Below are positions 34,824-49,800 of a stretch of DNA of 64,000 bases, piece after piece. Position numbers and translations under genes: made by a program. The stretch is from the NCBI RefSeq assembly GCF_000208865.1, contig NC_018397.1, positions 4,617,748-4,681,747 of the forward strand. The letters run 5' to 3'. Origin of the DNA: Neospora caninum Liverpool (Eukaryota; Apicomplexa; Conoidasida; Eucoccidiorida; Sarcocystidae). Position 1 is the first letter of the stretch; each line of letters starts with the position of its first letter. Under the pieces are notes generated by a model. That model had not been told where the DNA came from. It did not search any database and worked only from the letters and a program-made list of their open reading frames with translations.

Positions 34824-37800
34824 GTAAGCGGCGACAGCAGATAGCGGGAACACAGAAGGTAGCAGACGCTGAGTCGGCCGTCACCTGTGGACGTTGCGCC
34901 CCATCCTTGGTGGGTGTACAAACCCGGTGACGCAGTGGGTGTCGGACTCGTGCGCGTCCGTCGACAGCGCACCCCTTTCCGCAGGTCGTTCAACCCTACC
35001 TTAACCTTCTTCTCCCCCCTCTTCTGCATCTTCAACGTCTACCGCGTTCTCTGCGTTCCCTCGGGTTTTCGTTGTTTTTTTGTCTCCAACCTTCTCTTTC
35101 TCTCGATCTGTTTCGCTCGCGTTTCTCTTTCGCTGTCTCGCAGAGTGAAATCTTTGGCCCCAGGGGCGACGGCGATCTTCCCCGGCGGCGTTTGCATGGA
35201 CGCAGAGAGCCGCCCTGTGTTTCTGCTGTTCCTCGTTCACCGCCTCCACAAGAACGCGTCGTCCACATTTCCGCCCTATGGAGAGGGACCAGGGGGCTAC
35301 GCGTCTGCATCGTACGCCTTCGCAGTCATCAACGCCTCCGGGTGCGGTTCCGAGTTCCACGCCTACCGCCTGGAACAGTTCCCTTCCCCAGGTGAGGAAT
35401 TTCCACGGATCCACGCAGCTCTTCTGTGAAGACTCCGAGCGGCAGCGAGAGGAGAGAGAGAAACCGCGGGTAAACATTCACCGGTTCTTGGCGACAAAAG
35501 GGCGTGGAACAGGGCTCTCCGACAAGCGACGTGCCAACAAAGAGAGGCGTCCAAAGAGTCTTCCCTCACTTCGCATTTCGTGTGGCTCTCTCGCCGGAAG
35601 TCTGGGCAGTCTCTGAGGGTTAACGCACGAAACAGAGAGGTACCAGGAGAGCGAAAGAGACTGAGGAACGCATTTCCGTGTTTCTCCTCGTTTTCGGTCA
35701 GCACGTGCAGCGCAGTCTCTCGCGTTTGGAAGAGCAGAACCCGTTCCGCGGCCTCGCTTCCGCTCCTCGCCACACCGGTGCGTCCTTTGGAGTGTCTCCC
35801 TGCGTTTTCGTCCGCCTCTCTCTGTGTCCCGGTTTCCCGTCGCAGGCGCCATCCAACGGGACTTGCTGCTGGTTTTGGAAGACGTGAATCCCGACCACCT
35901 GGTTCACTCGTCGTTCTGGTTCTCGCTCTACCGCCTCCTGTTGTCGCCCTCGCCCACCAACTTCCACGTGCTGTACACGGTGATCCTCCCTCACCTCAAC
36001 GGGAAGCCTCTGCTGCACAACTGGTTGGTGTCTTCGCCCTCGCCAGAGTCCTCCTTCGTCTGTCTCGCGGCGCCGTCCACGGCTTCCTGGGGCTCCAGCG
36101 TGCTGTCCTCGGTGGTGGCGGCAGTCGGCGGGGCGAGCCAGGCGAAAGCGGCGGCGACAGGCCGCGAGGAGGAAGCGAAAGATGCGCAGGAGCCGGACCT
36201 AAGCGGCGCCTCGCTTGTGAAGCCTGCGAAACTCGGCGGATGCTGGAGACCCTCGCCGCAGCTGCGAACGGCAGGATCTTCTATCCAGGGCGCTCAAGCA
36301 GTTGTCGTCTTCCTTCTCAGGTCCGCCTTCGCTTTTGAAAACGCGTTTTCGCAGTGCGCGCTTTTTCTCCTCGCTTCTGCATCTCGCTGCCATGCAACTA
36401 CATGGGTGTATGTCAACGTGGGAAAATGCAGACAGCTGCGTATTCATCGGCAGCCATCGATGCTGACCGGTTTGCGTCATCGCGTCATTCACATGTACAT
36501 TTGGATGCACAAATGGAAGAGTGTCTGCATGCGCAAGGGACGCGGGAACTGCGCCACGAGCACGAGAACGGGCTCCCTCTGTCTCTCTTACAGGAAGCCA
36601 TGTCTGTTGTGTGTTTTTTGTGTCGCATCGGTGTAGATGTTTCGGTTTATCTGAAGAAGAGGCCGCGAGTGGAGAAGTCTTCGTGCACCTCGGGTTCGCT
36701 CTTCTTCTTTTGGAAGATCTCTGTCGCATGCCCGCCCTCGCGAGCCCGTCGCCTTCCCCGGATCCGCAGCTGTTGCCGGCGCTCGCCCGTTGGCTGAAAA
36801 CGCGGAGTTCTGGGGAAAGTTCGCAGGCCCTCGCTTCCGCGTCTCCCGCGGCTTTCGCTTTCGACCGCCCCCAGGCGCTGCTGGTCTCCTTCGCCATCCA
36901 GAACCTCGGACGTCTCGCCAGCGAACAGGCTTGGCAACGCGCCTTCGCGTCTGCTCGCACGCCGCTCCTCGCCCCGCAGTACAGATGCATTTACAACGCG
37001 CTTCTGCGTTTGAAGGGCGAGATGAACTCGCGCCTCAGTCTCGCAGCCCGCGGCTTCGGCACCGGTGAATGTACACTCCAGCTCGCTGCCTGTACACCGG
37101 AGATTCGGTTTCCCGGCGTCGCGGCGTTCCCGCACTTTGGCAGCTTCCGGCTCGACGGCGCCGCCCCCGACACGGACGCTGGGCAGGCCGCTGCGCTCCC
37201 CTTTCCGTTGCCTGTCGACCTCAGTTCCGTGGCGGAGAGAATCGAGACGATCGACGGCGTTCTTCGCGCGCTCAGGAAAGCCGTCGAGGCCTGCGTGCTG
37301 CTGGCGAATCAGGAGACGCGAATCCCCAACTCCTACTGCTTCCGATTCCAACTGATCGTTGACCTGTTTCTTCGGGCAAGTCTCTCCCAACCCTAGCGAA
37401 AAAGAGTGAACAAAGGCCGAAGCGACGCGGAGCGAAAACTGGGATTCGATGGGGCGGGGAAGTTCTCGGCCTGTCAACGCGTTCCCTTTCTTTAAACACG
37501 CCAGCGAGTCTCCAGACCCGCCTTAGCCTTCTCTCTTGTCTCTCGCTTGGATCTCACAGCCTCTTTCGTTCCTTCTCCCTCTCTGTCGCGTCTCTCAATG
37601 TGTGTGTCTCTTCTCTCGCTGCCGTGTTGGGCGCGTCTCCTGCTTCCCTCTCCTCCTTTCCGTCGCCACTCTCTCTTTCTACCGTTCACATCCTTCGTTT
37701 CGTCTCCATTTCGGTGTCTTTCCACGCGTCGCCGTCTGCGCGTTTCAGGTGCTGCCGCTCCCGCTGCCCCAAACCGATCCGCTCGTGTCGCAAAGTCTGT

Positions 37801-40800
37801 GGCACGCAGCGGCGCTTCGCCGAGACACTCAAATCGAGTTGCTGCGTTTGCTGCATGCGCTCGCGCGCCACTTTGCCGCGACTTTCTTCTCGCTGCCCAA
37901 CTCGCGGTCAATGGACGCGGAGCGCCTGACGACCATGGCGGCGCTCTGCTGTCTAGCCGACTGCATTTTGCGGCTGCCGGCGTGCGACGAGCCTTCGACG
38001 GTTTCGCTCTTCTACTCGGGGCTCGCCGACGGCCCCGTCCAGCCGTTTGTCTTCGACATCTCGGGCTTCGCCGAGGAGTCGTCTTTCCTCCTCTTCTACG
38101 ACCCCGTGTATGCCACAGCCAGGACGCAGGTGCGTCGCCGACTCGGTCTGCTCAGAGCCTTCGTGCACTCAGACTGCGCGCGTGCATGCGTCTGTGGACG
38201 TCGCTCTGTCGAGGTCTACGAGCGACGGGGGCCGGGGGGGGGGAGGGGGGAGAATGGGAGGGTGTCAGTCTATGCAGAGATCTTTGGGCACCCCTGCATC
38301 CACGTAGATATCTGTGCACATATAGAGTCATATGTAAATATATATATATATATATTCGTAGCAACGATGCTGTTCGCTCCTTCCCATGCCCCTGTGGGTG
38401 CCTGTGTGTTGTTTGTAGATTTTGGATTACTTTAGCGCGCTTCGCCGCGAAGTGCCTGCGTCGCACATTATGTTTGCGTGGGAGAAAGGGCTTCATTTGG
38501 GTCAGGGCGACCGTTTGTTTTTGGAGCACCTCGCGGTGTCGTGGGCGTTTCCGCGGCAGCGGTCGAGCGTGGAGTTGTATCTGTCCGGCGAGAAGAGCGA
38601 GGTCGTGGACTTCTTCCCAGAGTTCGCGTATCTCCGAGACGTGGTTTTCATGTTCAAGGCCTTGATGACTCCCGCGGCGAATGCGTTGCCCGATCTCCGG
38701 CGGTGGTCGGTCGCAGACGCCGCTCTGCGCTGGCGGTTCGATCCTACCGAGGAGCGCTTCTGCGTCACCGCGTTCCAGAAACAGCTGAACTGCTCCTTCT
38801 TCGGGAAGGAGAACGACTACTACGAGAAGGTGCGCAGCCAGAAGGCCGGGGCGTTCTATCGCCAAAGCCTGTTTCAGCGCCTCGCGCAGTGGCTGGGGGT
38901 CGGCGAGAAGCCGCGGGCGCCGCCCTCGGGCGCCGACCCCTCGAACCTGTTGCCGCCAGCTGCGCTCGCTGCCGGGGACCGCATCACTTCGGAGGAAGAC
39001 GTGCTGTACATCAAGAAGTTGCCCAGCTTCAACGGGAGTTTGCGGCCGCAAGACTGCGAGTTGCTCCTCCAGTATCTCACGGCGCCGTACCTGCGCATCC
39101 CGCTCGTGACGCAGTTCTTCACGGAAGAGGGCCGCGCGGACGCCCTCGTGTTGCCGCAGCTCCAGCAGGTGTTCTCCGCGGTGCTCTTCGAGCCGTGGCA
39201 CTTTCAACACGAAGAGAAGAAGGAAGCTCCGGACCGCGTTCCGCCCTCGAACCGGAACTACCTCGCGACGCCGCTCGGCCTCCTGTTCAACGAGTTGCAG
39301 TACTCGCCCCAGACGCTGCTCTCGTCTCTCGGCGAACTTCTCGGGATCGCCATCGACCGCGAAACCGGTGCCTACGACGGCCCGAGTGCCCTCTTATTCC
39401 TCTATGTGATTCGCGTTACCGTGCGGGTGCAAAGCTACGTCCTCTTCATCCTGCGACACGACCAGTACTGGAGCCGCGGATGGACGGGCGCAGCTGTCCC
39501 CTCAGCCAGCGAGGTCGGCTGGCGCCGCGCGGCCGGCGGCGACAAGGGACACCTGGGGGCCGACCGGGGAGGCGACGGCGAGCGCCCCGCCCAGGCGGCA
39601 CAGGGAGGCCGAGCAGAGCCTGCAAGCCACAGAGAGACAGAGGGGAGAGACTCGACTGCCTCGGCGCCGAATCCGCTCCCGATGAGTCGCAGTGGATGGG
39701 CGGCGCGTGTGCGGGGCCTGGAGCCGCTTTCGAGCAAAACGCTCGGGACGCTCCAAACCTGGCAGGAGAAACTCCAGGCTCGGCTCCACGGCGAAGTGCT
39801 CCATCTTCTGGAAACTTGGGCTTACAAGGCAGTGGCGGACTCGGACATTCGCGCGGCCTGCCGGCTGTACGCCCACATTGCTCTCCTGTACCAGAACTGC
39901 GTGTGGGAAGACTTGGACGCGCACTCTGTCTCGGCCTTGCTCGTCTCGCTCTTCTTCATCTTCTCCCACCACAAATTCTCGCTCGAACTTCCTCTCAGCG
40001 CCGCCTTCGCGTCCCCGTCCGGCGGCGCCCCGCCGCCCTCCTCGGGCCCGGCCTGCGCCGTGGCGCCGGCCGGCGTGTCTCCGAGCCCAACTAGCGGGGG
40101 AGGCGCCGGCGTCCCTTTTCTGGGCGCGGTGTCGCCGAGCGCAGGTATTTCCGGGGGCAGCATCTCGGGATTCGGCTCGCGAAATCCGGTGTTCACCAAC
40201 AGCGCAACCGCTGCGGCGATGGGCGGGAAGCGTGCCTCGACGACTGGAGGCCTGGGGACAGTCGGAGACAGTGCGGGAGACAGTGGGGTCGGGCCTGACC
40301 TTGGGGGCGCGTCTGGCGCCTCGGGGTCTGGGAGCGAGGACGCCGAGTCGCTCCTCGGCGGGGATCCGCTCGGACTGTCGGACATTGCAATCTTCCAGAT
40401 TCTTCAGCAGCACCGCCTGCAGCTGCTCCGCTGGCTGGAATCGCACCAGGGGGACAAGGGGGCGAACGAGGTCTTGGAGGCGGTCGTTCGCACGGCGACC
40501 TTCACGGGAAAGCGCGCGTGTCGCGACCCCGAGAATGTCCTGTCTCTTATCTGTGGAGCCCAAGAGGAGGGGACAGCTCGCGGGCGCGGTGGGGACACCA
40601 GTGCAGATCTGCTCGGTCTGGAGGAGGACGGCGAGAAGGAAGGCCGAGGCGCCGGAGACGAAGCTAAAGGCCCGCGAGAGACAGTGGTCAGCCTCCTTTC
40701 GACCGGGACTGGAGACGCCGGCCTCGGAGACCTCTGCGGCGACGGAAGAAGAAGACGAGGTGAAGACGACGCCCTCGTCGTCAGAGAGTGGCGAGAAGTC

Positions 40801-43800
40801 GGAGACCCGGCCGCGGGCAGCCTCGGCGGGCGCGGGCGATTCGCGCCGGTGACGCAGGCGGCTGCCGGCGCGCAAGGGCCCGAGGAGAGGCAGCGAAGCC
40901 AGTCGGCTGAACGGGGCGGGGAAAGTGAAAAACGAAAGGAGCCGGGCGCGGCAGAGACGGTGGTGAGCCGACTCAAACGGTTCGTGGGTGCAAGAGACAC
41001 GGGCGAGGAAGAGAAGGCGGCCCCCGGGGACTCCGGAGTGGAGCGATACGAGAGATGGCTTCGCAGACAAATCGACGTGCCTGGAGACACAGAAATCAAT
41101 CTCCAGGTGAGACGGACAAAGCGCGCGCCCTGCCTGCGAAGCGCCGTGCAGCTGGCTCCCGCGCAGGAGAGCCAAACCGTTTCGGCTCCGATCACACAAC
41201 CTGATACCCCTATTCATTACTTCTATAGACGTATACAAATGCCGATATACACTGAAGTAGTTAGATATACATGTACTTATATATGTATATACATACATAT
41301 CTATATATATATATGTATATTGCTGTGTCTGTGTCTAGGTTGACGCATGCCTCTGTCCAGAACTGTTCCTCGAATATTTTGTCCTTGCTCGGCTTCCGTT
41401 ATTCGTCTCCCTGTTCCTCGTGTGCGTCGTTTAAACTTTTGCAGCCTCTGTCCCTTTCGGACTGTGCGCCTGGCCTGCATGCGTTGCTCTTTTTTGCCGT
41501 CGGGCGTGTGTTCTGTGCAGCTCGCCGAGTTCACTTTGAAGCGAAACCAGATGGAGATGTTGGGGGAGTGGGCGAACGACTTCGCAGACTTCACAGATCT
41601 CTTTGGTCGCGTGTCGAGTGAGGCTTCCTTCCAGTGCGCCTTGGTCGCAAACACCACTGAGCGGCTCTGGTGCCGTTTGGTGGGGCGCCGCTACGATTTG
41701 CAGCGGTGGGAACCGCCGAGCTCCGACGCGTTTCTCTCTCGCGGCCCGTTCGCTTCGCTCCTCGAGGACTTCACGCGGGCGTACACGCCCTTCTCGGTCT
41801 CTTCGCTCTCAGCAGAGGAGGCGTGGATCGCCTCGGTCCTCGATCCCTGGCTCGCCAAGGGCGTCCTGCCGCCGACCGCTGTGCTTCTCCTCCCCCGCAT
41901 GCAGCCGACGCGGTACATCGCCGTAGCCTCGTCCTTCTTCACCTCGGGCGCGCAGACGCTCAAGAGCGTTTTCGGCGCCGAGAAATCGAACCCTGCGTCT
42001 CCAGCTGCTGGCAAGCCAAGCCTCGAGGGGGCGCAGAAGGGCGAGGCGGGGAGCGACGCCGCACCCGGGGCGGAGACGGTGGGAGCAGAAGGCGAGGCGC
42101 CTGGCGCTGGAGGGGACAGCGTCCAACCTGCCTGTGTCCGACTCCTCTGTTTCTGTCCCCTCGAGGTGGTGACGCCTGGTGGTCGCGGGCGCGTGGGGAC
42201 GGCCCGCGGCGACGGCGCACGCGGCAGAGACGCGGAGCCTTTCCGCGAGGGCGACGGGGGCGGCGCGCTTGCTCCGGGAGAAGGCGCGAGTGCGTTCAAC
42301 GCGAATGTCTTCATCCCGCCGCTAATCTCCCACTACCACCCGCTCGGCATTCAAGACATGGCCACGATTCTCGCCAAAGATGACGACAGGCAGAGCACCT
42401 CTGGCGACGGCGTTGCAGGTAGGTCACCACAGATGGCGAAGAGGGACGCAGAGAGACGGGATGCAATCCAGAGGGAGGCACGGGTGCGTTGTGTGTGTGT
42501 GTTGATGTCGAAATCTTCATTTATGTGTTCCAAGAGACTGCGCCGCGTCTTGTCCCCCTCTTCCGCGAGCGCGTCTTTCAGGCTTCATTTGCGGCTGGCG
42601 CCTCGGCGTTCCCGCGTCTCGGTCGCTGGCGTCTCATTCGATGGCTTCTCCTTGCATGTGCGGTTCTGGTGCTTGCCGGTCTTTGTCTTTTCCGCCTCCA
42701 CGTGTAGGTTCCTTTTCCTCTCGCCTTTCTTCGTCTTTTTCTGATGACTTGCCGCTGATCCGTGGCCTTCCGGCCGTGTGCGTTTTCCGTGCTTTTTCAG
42801 CGGCTCTTCTGAGCGGAGCGGCAGCGACGATTTCCGAGCTGTCCGGCGTCGGCGCGGCTTCCTCTGCGTCTTCCTCCTCGTCGCCTTTGCCTCCCACCGT
42901 TCGCGTTTTGAAGGAAATTGTCGTCCACAGAGAGCCGCCTCTCGTCCTCGTCTTCAACCTAGTTGAGCACGGCCGGAAACTCTTCCGCGAGCTCTGCTAC
43001 GCCTCCGACGCGCGTCACAGCCTCGACTCCGTCCCCTTCAAACGCCTCGACGAAGTCGGCTTCTCTCCCGCGTCTCCTCTTCCTTCCCTCTCCTCTTTGT
43101 CTCCTGGTTCTTTGTCTGCTTCAGTTTCTTCGTTGCTGTGTTCGCCCGCTCCTGCGCTGTGCACCGGGCTGCCAGCTGCCTTTCCGCGCACCGGGTGGCG
43201 AGGCCCTGTCTCCTTTTGCTCTTCTGTGAAGGACACCGGGGCCCAGAAGGAGGAGACAGGGGACAAGGCGAAGGAAAGCGCCAAGGCTGGAAGGACGCGA
43301 AGCGAACTGAGAGCGGCGTGGCCAACCCTCGTCGTCGCCAGAAACCTCGACGCCGGCACAGGCGAGGAAATCTACGTCCCAACGCGATTCCTCAGGGTAC
43401 GCATGCGCTCAGAGATGGATAGATAGATGTCAATAGATATGGATGGATAGATAGTAGATGTAGATAGATATACAATGATGGATACAGATTGATAGGTATC
43501 TACACTTACACACAGATAAACAGATGGCGAAGTCGTCTAGGCTGATACAGGCTGCCGGGCGACACACACACACACACAAGCGTGCGGCTTCTCCTCCACG
43601 CAGATTGCGTCTGGGGTTTGGTCTGTGGATTTCGGGCCGGGACAGCAGCTTGTGTGTCCTTCCCCCGGCGCGTGCGTTTCCGATTCGTTCTGAGGCTTTC
43701 TTCCTCAGTCTTTCTGAATGCGTTTTAGGGATTGATCCCCTATGCCCTGTTGGAGGATTACGAATTCTGGCAGCGACTGCGCGACGGGCGGATTTGCGGC

Positions 43801-46800
43801 TCGCCGCGCCCGCGGTCTGCGTCGCGCGCGACGAGTGCCCTGGTCGCCCGATCGGTCATCCACATCCATTTGGTGCACACGCGAACGCAAGGCAAGAACT
43901 GCGTGGCGCTGGCTGACGCCTCTGCAGTCGTGCAGCGCGTCGCGGTTCGCACGAAGCGCCGGAGCCCCGCTCTCGCGTCGTCCCTGTCGCTCCGCGAGGC
44001 GGCTCGGGGCGAGGGTGACGACGAAGGCGCGCAGAAACGGCGAGACGTGGGGTCGGGAGACGAGGGCGACGCTCAGGGGGTGCAAACCCTGTTCAATTTG
44101 CAACTCGTCGATCGGTCCAGTCCCCTGTTCGACGTCGTGGAGAGCTTGAAGCGTGTGGAGGAGCTCAGCTACATTCTCGCCTGGTCGACCGGTGGTCAGC
44201 AACCGAACGGGCTCGCAGACGCTGCTGCCCTTCGCCAGCCGCTTGCGCTGGACCTCATTGAGATGCCCAGGTGAGAGAAAATGTCGGTCTTCGTCGATCG
44301 GAAGTGCAGAAACTCAGACAGGGGGAACAGGAAACTCCGTCTCTGTCGCTTTGGTAAATACGTGTCTGTAGATGCGGATGGCGGGGCAGATGTGTAGGTA
44401 CACACCGCGCGGCGCTGCACGTTGGACTGCCTTTGAAACAGGGGACGCGACACTCGTATCCCTCTCTCTCTCTCTGTACATGTGAATATCTATGCATGTG
44501 GGGACGGGCGTACACGTGTCTGTGTGAGCCGTTATATACATGGACGTCTGAGTGCATTTCCGCGCGCAACAAAACTACATGTTCGATGTTCGGTCTCTTG
44601 TTTCGCGTTCAGACTGGGCTTGACGTTCAGGGCGCAACGTCCGCCGGTTCGTTCGACTTCAACTTCGCAAGGGAAGGCGGCGCCTTCGTTGTGCACAAAG
44701 TACATGTGCGAGCAGCACAGCGGCCTATTTTTGTCGACTGGGGAGATCTTGAAGTCGCCGTTGACTGCGCGGTTGATCCAAGGTCTGCTGCCGTCTCTGC
44801 TCCTCTCGAACGAAGAAGGCGATCTGTTTCTGCTGCTCGCCGCCACGGCGAAGCCGTACCGCGTGTTTGGGCGCAGCGCGCTCGCCGCGTCTCTCGGAGT
44901 CTCCGCGACCGCGCACCTCTCGGGAGGCGACGAAGACGGGGCCTTCTCGGGCGCGACGGCGGGGGGCGTCTACGGCGAGGCAGGCGGGGGGAGCGACGCG
45001 AGGAAGCGCGAGGAGCGACAAAAAGAAAAGGGTTCGACCGGTCAGCTGGCTGCGCCCAACACAGTCGGCCAAGCCGTGGTCGCCTTCATGCGGGGCGGGA
45101 AGGACCAAGGCGAAGGAGAGAAAGGATGCATCCAGAGTGCGCAGCAGGTGAGCGGAGAGGAAAGCCCGGGGAGAGAGGGTGCAAGGGTTTGGAGCGCGCA
45201 GGACGGCGCGCGTGTGCGGGCAGGCAGAGAGCCGTGATCTCTGAGGCCTCAGGAGTCTTTTGCTTTCCACGAGAGGCCAGACAACGGAACGGGGTCGGAG
45301 GCTTTTCACTTGGGGCGCGGGGAGGAAGTTGAGAGGGGAGAAGGAAAGAAGAGAGACAAAATGCGGGTGCTTGAAGATAGACGGTGGCCAGGCGTCCCTC
45401 TCTTCGCATTTGCTTTTCCCTTTTTTCCTGCTGCCTTTTCAGCTCCTCGATCTCCTCGAGCCGTCGATCGTGTTCGACTCCTCCGACCCTCACTGGCTGT
45501 GCTCGTTGCGAGGCTCTCGGCACTACGTCTACCCGATTCACTCCTCACGGTCTTTCCTCTTTATCCCCACTGCGGCTGCTGGGCTGTATCTGTTGCTCCT
45601 GCGGTACCTCGCGCGCATGTACAGCGAAGTGTGTCGGCTCGTGGAGACGATTGTCTTTGCGGAAGACGCCGAAAAGACCTCGCTGGAGGAGCAGCAGATT
45701 TGGGCGCGGATCGGCCAGCTGCAAATCTACAGCCCCGACTTCCACCCCGACGCACACGCATGCAGAATCAAGATCTGGCTCGCCGCTTACCGCCAGGGTC
45801 TCACGGGCTCAGTCGCCCCCAGCGAGAAGGCTGACGACGCTCGCCCAGGCGTTGCGTCCTCGTTCGCGTCCCTCCCGGGGGCCGCGGCTGAGGGCCCGGG
45901 CGGCGAAAGCGAGGGCCGAGACGGCAGAAAGCGATCGGTGAAGAAGGCTGGGTCCAAGACGCCTTCCTCGACTGCGGGCGCGCTTCTCGGAGCCTCGCTC
46001 CCTGGACGGCCTGGCGGCGCTGGACGCGATCGAGACAGAGGTTTGCCCGGGCGTTCCGGTCCCCGGCGTCCGTTGCCTCCTGGGAAGAAGCGCAAAGGCG
46101 GGAAGTTGTCCTGGTTGCCAGCCTTTTCGTTGGCTCCCAAGTCGAGTTTCGCGTCTTCGCGGCTCTTTGACGAGTCGCGCCCGCTCGCGGCCTCGCTCGC
46201 AGACCCTCGCGGGGCGGACCCTGACGAGGGCGCGCGCGCGGCGCGCGACGGGCCGCGTCCATCTCCGGGGCTCGAGTTCGCGTCCGCCTCCCAGTTCCGG
46301 TCCTTCTTCGCCTCCTGGGACATCTCCGGGGATCTGCTGCTCTACGTGCGGAAGTCGCGCTTCGTCTCCGCCGCCTGTCGCCTGTCCCTCGACGAAGAGT
46401 TGGAGTTGCTCCGCCTGTGCCCCACGCACCTCCAAGCCTTGCCGGAGGTCGGCAATAGGATCACGGTTCTCGCGGCGATGCTCGAGGGGAAGAACGCGAC
46501 TCCAGGGAAAGGCGCCTCCGCCGGGGGGACCCAGCAGCCCGACGCCAGTGCGAAGGCTTCCAAGGCGACCCGCGAGGAACAGCGTCAGACCGCCAGAGAA
46601 GAGACGCGCGACCGACGGGGCGCAGACTCTGCCACGGTCGATCTCTCAGCGGCGCCGTGCGCGGCTGAGCCCGGGGCGAGTGCCCAGCCTGCGCTCGTGA
46701 CCCTGTCGGCTTTGGCGGCGCCGGCAGTCCCCCACATCGACGACTTTGACGCCGTAGAGGAGGCGAGTTGTCTCACGGCCGGCGAGGACTCCTCGTGGGC

Positions 46801-49800
46801 GACGTTCCTGGATGCGTGCGCGAACTTTGTCTCGAACTTTGCGGTTCGACGCGCCGACCAGGAGGACGCGCTCCAGGGTCCCGAGGCGCTCACCTTCGTG
46901 GGGAAGCTGCTGGACAACGGCATTCGCCTCTCAGATTTCCTCCTGCTCTACGAGCTCCTGACGAACGCCTTTCCGCTGCGAGTCTTCCCTGGCGAGGCGC
47001 CGCATCTCTGGGGTGCGGTTCTGACGCGGTGTCTGCCGTCCTGGGACGTGAAATCGAAGAACAAGAGCGTGGCGATTCTCCGGGTGCTGATGGCGAATCC
47101 AGGCCTCGCGGCGAGCTTCCCGCACCTCCAAGAGAGCGACAAGAAGTCGCGTCTCCCGTCTCTGGGCCTCGTCTTCCGAACGCAGGAACCGTTCCAGAAA
47201 CTCCTCAAGGAGATCCAGCAGACGCTGGCCGAGTTGAGTCGCGGCGGGAAACTGCGGCAGCCGCCAGTGTTGCCCCCCGGCCTTGCGCGGCGCATCCCGA
47301 ACGCCGTCGACATCTGGACAGCTGACGCGTGGCAGAATCGGTGGGCCTTGTCTCTGCGCGTCTTCGACTACTCCTGCGCGTCTCGGACTCTCTTCCCCGT
47401 CGACGGCAAGCGGTACGCGGCGGTCTTCGCCGTCTTTGTCGAGCAGCAAAAGTTCCTGCAAGTCCTCGGCGCTCAGGGTCGCGTGGTCGGCGCGAAGGGG
47501 CGAGAGGAGAGAACGGCGGAGAGAACGGGCGACGGCGCTCCCGAGGGAGCCAGCAGTGCGCGGCAGGAGACAGGAGACAGCCGAGAAGGCAGAAAGGACG
47601 AGGCCGAGGACGCGCGCGATAGCCCCTCAGCCGAGGAGGTTCAACTCACGGCGCAGGCGATCGAAGCCTTCGCCTCGCAGCCTCTGGCAGGCATCGGGCT
47701 GAACAACTTCGTGGCGTGGGAGAAAGAAGAGGAAAACCGAGACGAAAAGGGAAACCGAGACGGCAAAGGCGGCACGTTGCCTTTCGTCCTCGATCACCAC
47801 CCCGCTGCTCAGACGCGCATTGGTCAGGCGACCCTCCAGAGACTGCGACATGAGGTTCAGACCTACGAAGAACAGGTACGGAGTCTCGAAACGAAAAGGC
47901 CGAGACAACCCGCACACACCGAAGGGAAACGTGAGTGTGGTTTCCGTGTCGGTTCTGCGGCTCTCGGGTCTTTTCCCCACTGGTGTCGCCAAGTAAAATA
48001 TGTAGTTACAGAGGAAGAGAAAGGTGTGCAAGTGTGCAGATGCACCATCTCTGCACGTGCGCGACTGTTTCAACCGTCCTCCTGTTTGCCGGACGCTTCT
48101 CGCATACCAACCACGCCGGCGGTGGTCTCTGTTGCCATCTTTTCCTCGATGCATCGCCGTAAATGCACACATAAAACATATAGGAGTCTACACATAATTG
48201 TAAACCGGAGCATGTTCACGCATGCAGTGTATCAGGCGAGGGTCGGACGTGCACGCGGGAGTTTCGGAAGCCAGTCACTGCCGCCGTGCACCCTCTCTTA
48301 GCGTCCAGCCTCGCGCGCGCTCGTGTAGTTCCCCGGTGTGCGAGGGCCTTGTGTTTTCGTTGCGTCGCAGGTTTCGAAGCGCCTGCAGCCGATCCTCAAA
48401 GGTTTTTCTCGCGCCGAGGTGGACGCAATGCTGCGCTCGTCCGCTGCGTTGGCGAAGGTCGTCGCGTTTCTCTCAGCCCTCCGGCAGCGCCTGTTCCAGG
48501 CCTTCCTCGCGGACGGGCGCTTCGTCGATCGGGCGATTCGCCTTATCTCTGCGATTTGCAATTCGCTTCCGGGATTCGATCCCTCGCAAAGTGCGGAGAA
48601 GCGAGAGGAGCAGCGCGAACCCGAAAAAGATTTCGCTGCCTCGACGGCGACGACGGCGGCGTTCGAAGCTCTCCTCACGCAAGACTCCCAGGCTGCGCGG
48701 TTTTTGGGTGGGAGAGCGAACGGCGGAGACGCGCGCCTCGTCTGCCAGTGGCTGTGTGAAGACTCGCGGCGATCGCAGAGAGGCGGGAGACTCAAAGACA
48801 AACAGAAGGCCCTGGCGCAGCTCCAGTGGGCCTTCACGCTGGGCAAACTCGCCGGCAGCGAGATGACTCTCTCCTTCGACTTCCTCGTCTCCCTCATGAT
48901 GAGTCGAGACGCTGAGAAGTACCTCCTCAAACTCAACCCCTTCCTGGACCCAAGTAAACGGCACGGGGCCATGAAGTCAAGAGAGACACACAGAGACAAT
49001 CAAATCGGTTTCATCGCGTTACTGCCCGCACCGCACAGATCTGTGTCCATTTTCTGCCTCGCCCTTTCTCAAGTCATCGTCTGCAGTCAAAACGTAAACA
49101 TACAGGTTGATATGATTTGGCAGCCGAGTTATCTATTCCTATATATATATATATATATATATATATGTCTAGGTGTATATATAGTTGGCTATATGGAGAT
49201 GACGCATGAGAGACTCTAGACGGATACAAATCGAGTGAGAGAAGTTGGAAATGTATGAGGTGTCGTGGTGCGTAGGAGGTTTGTGCAGCAAGGCGCGGTC
49301 GCGCGTTGGCCTCTTGGGTGTTCTCAGATATGCTCCAAGACGTCTTTAGTCTCGTCGGCGGCGTCCTGTTGGCGGTGAATCGCCGCGCCCAAGTGTGTCG
49401 CTGTCTCCGCGAGGTCGTCTCCCTTATGCGGCTCTTGAAGCAGCACTCGACGGCGCTTCACACCCCGTCCTCGGCGGCTGAGAAAGAAAAAGGCCACGGG
49501 CGTCTGTCGAGTCTTCTGCCGCGGGCCTTCCATCGCGAGGCGACTTCGACACGATCCGCAGCCTCAACTTCTCTCGCGCCGAGCGCCGCGCCCCAGGGCG
49601 CTGGCAAACTCGAGTGCAGCGACACCACCCGTCGCGGCGAAAGGGCGGCTGAGCGAGAACCCGCGAAGGAAGACCTGGAACAAGCGATCCTGGCCATCCG
49701 CATGCGGGCGGCCAGCTGCGCGGAGCAGCTCTCCGCACACCGCCACTCCATGGACTTCCCCGCGTCTTCGGAGGGTCCGGGAACCCGGGCGTCGTACGAC

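Noticed and set aside
38478..40094. 538-codon plus-strand ORF in another frame of exon 6
   Set aside because: Arg/Gly-rich shadow frame of the real exon with no recognisable motifs.
39502..41298. 598-codon minus-strand ORF opposite exon 6 of the giant gene
   Set aside because: It mirrors a very GC-rich coding exon. No domain, no splice support, and the plus strand carries the conserved family sequence in phase with both neighbouring exons.
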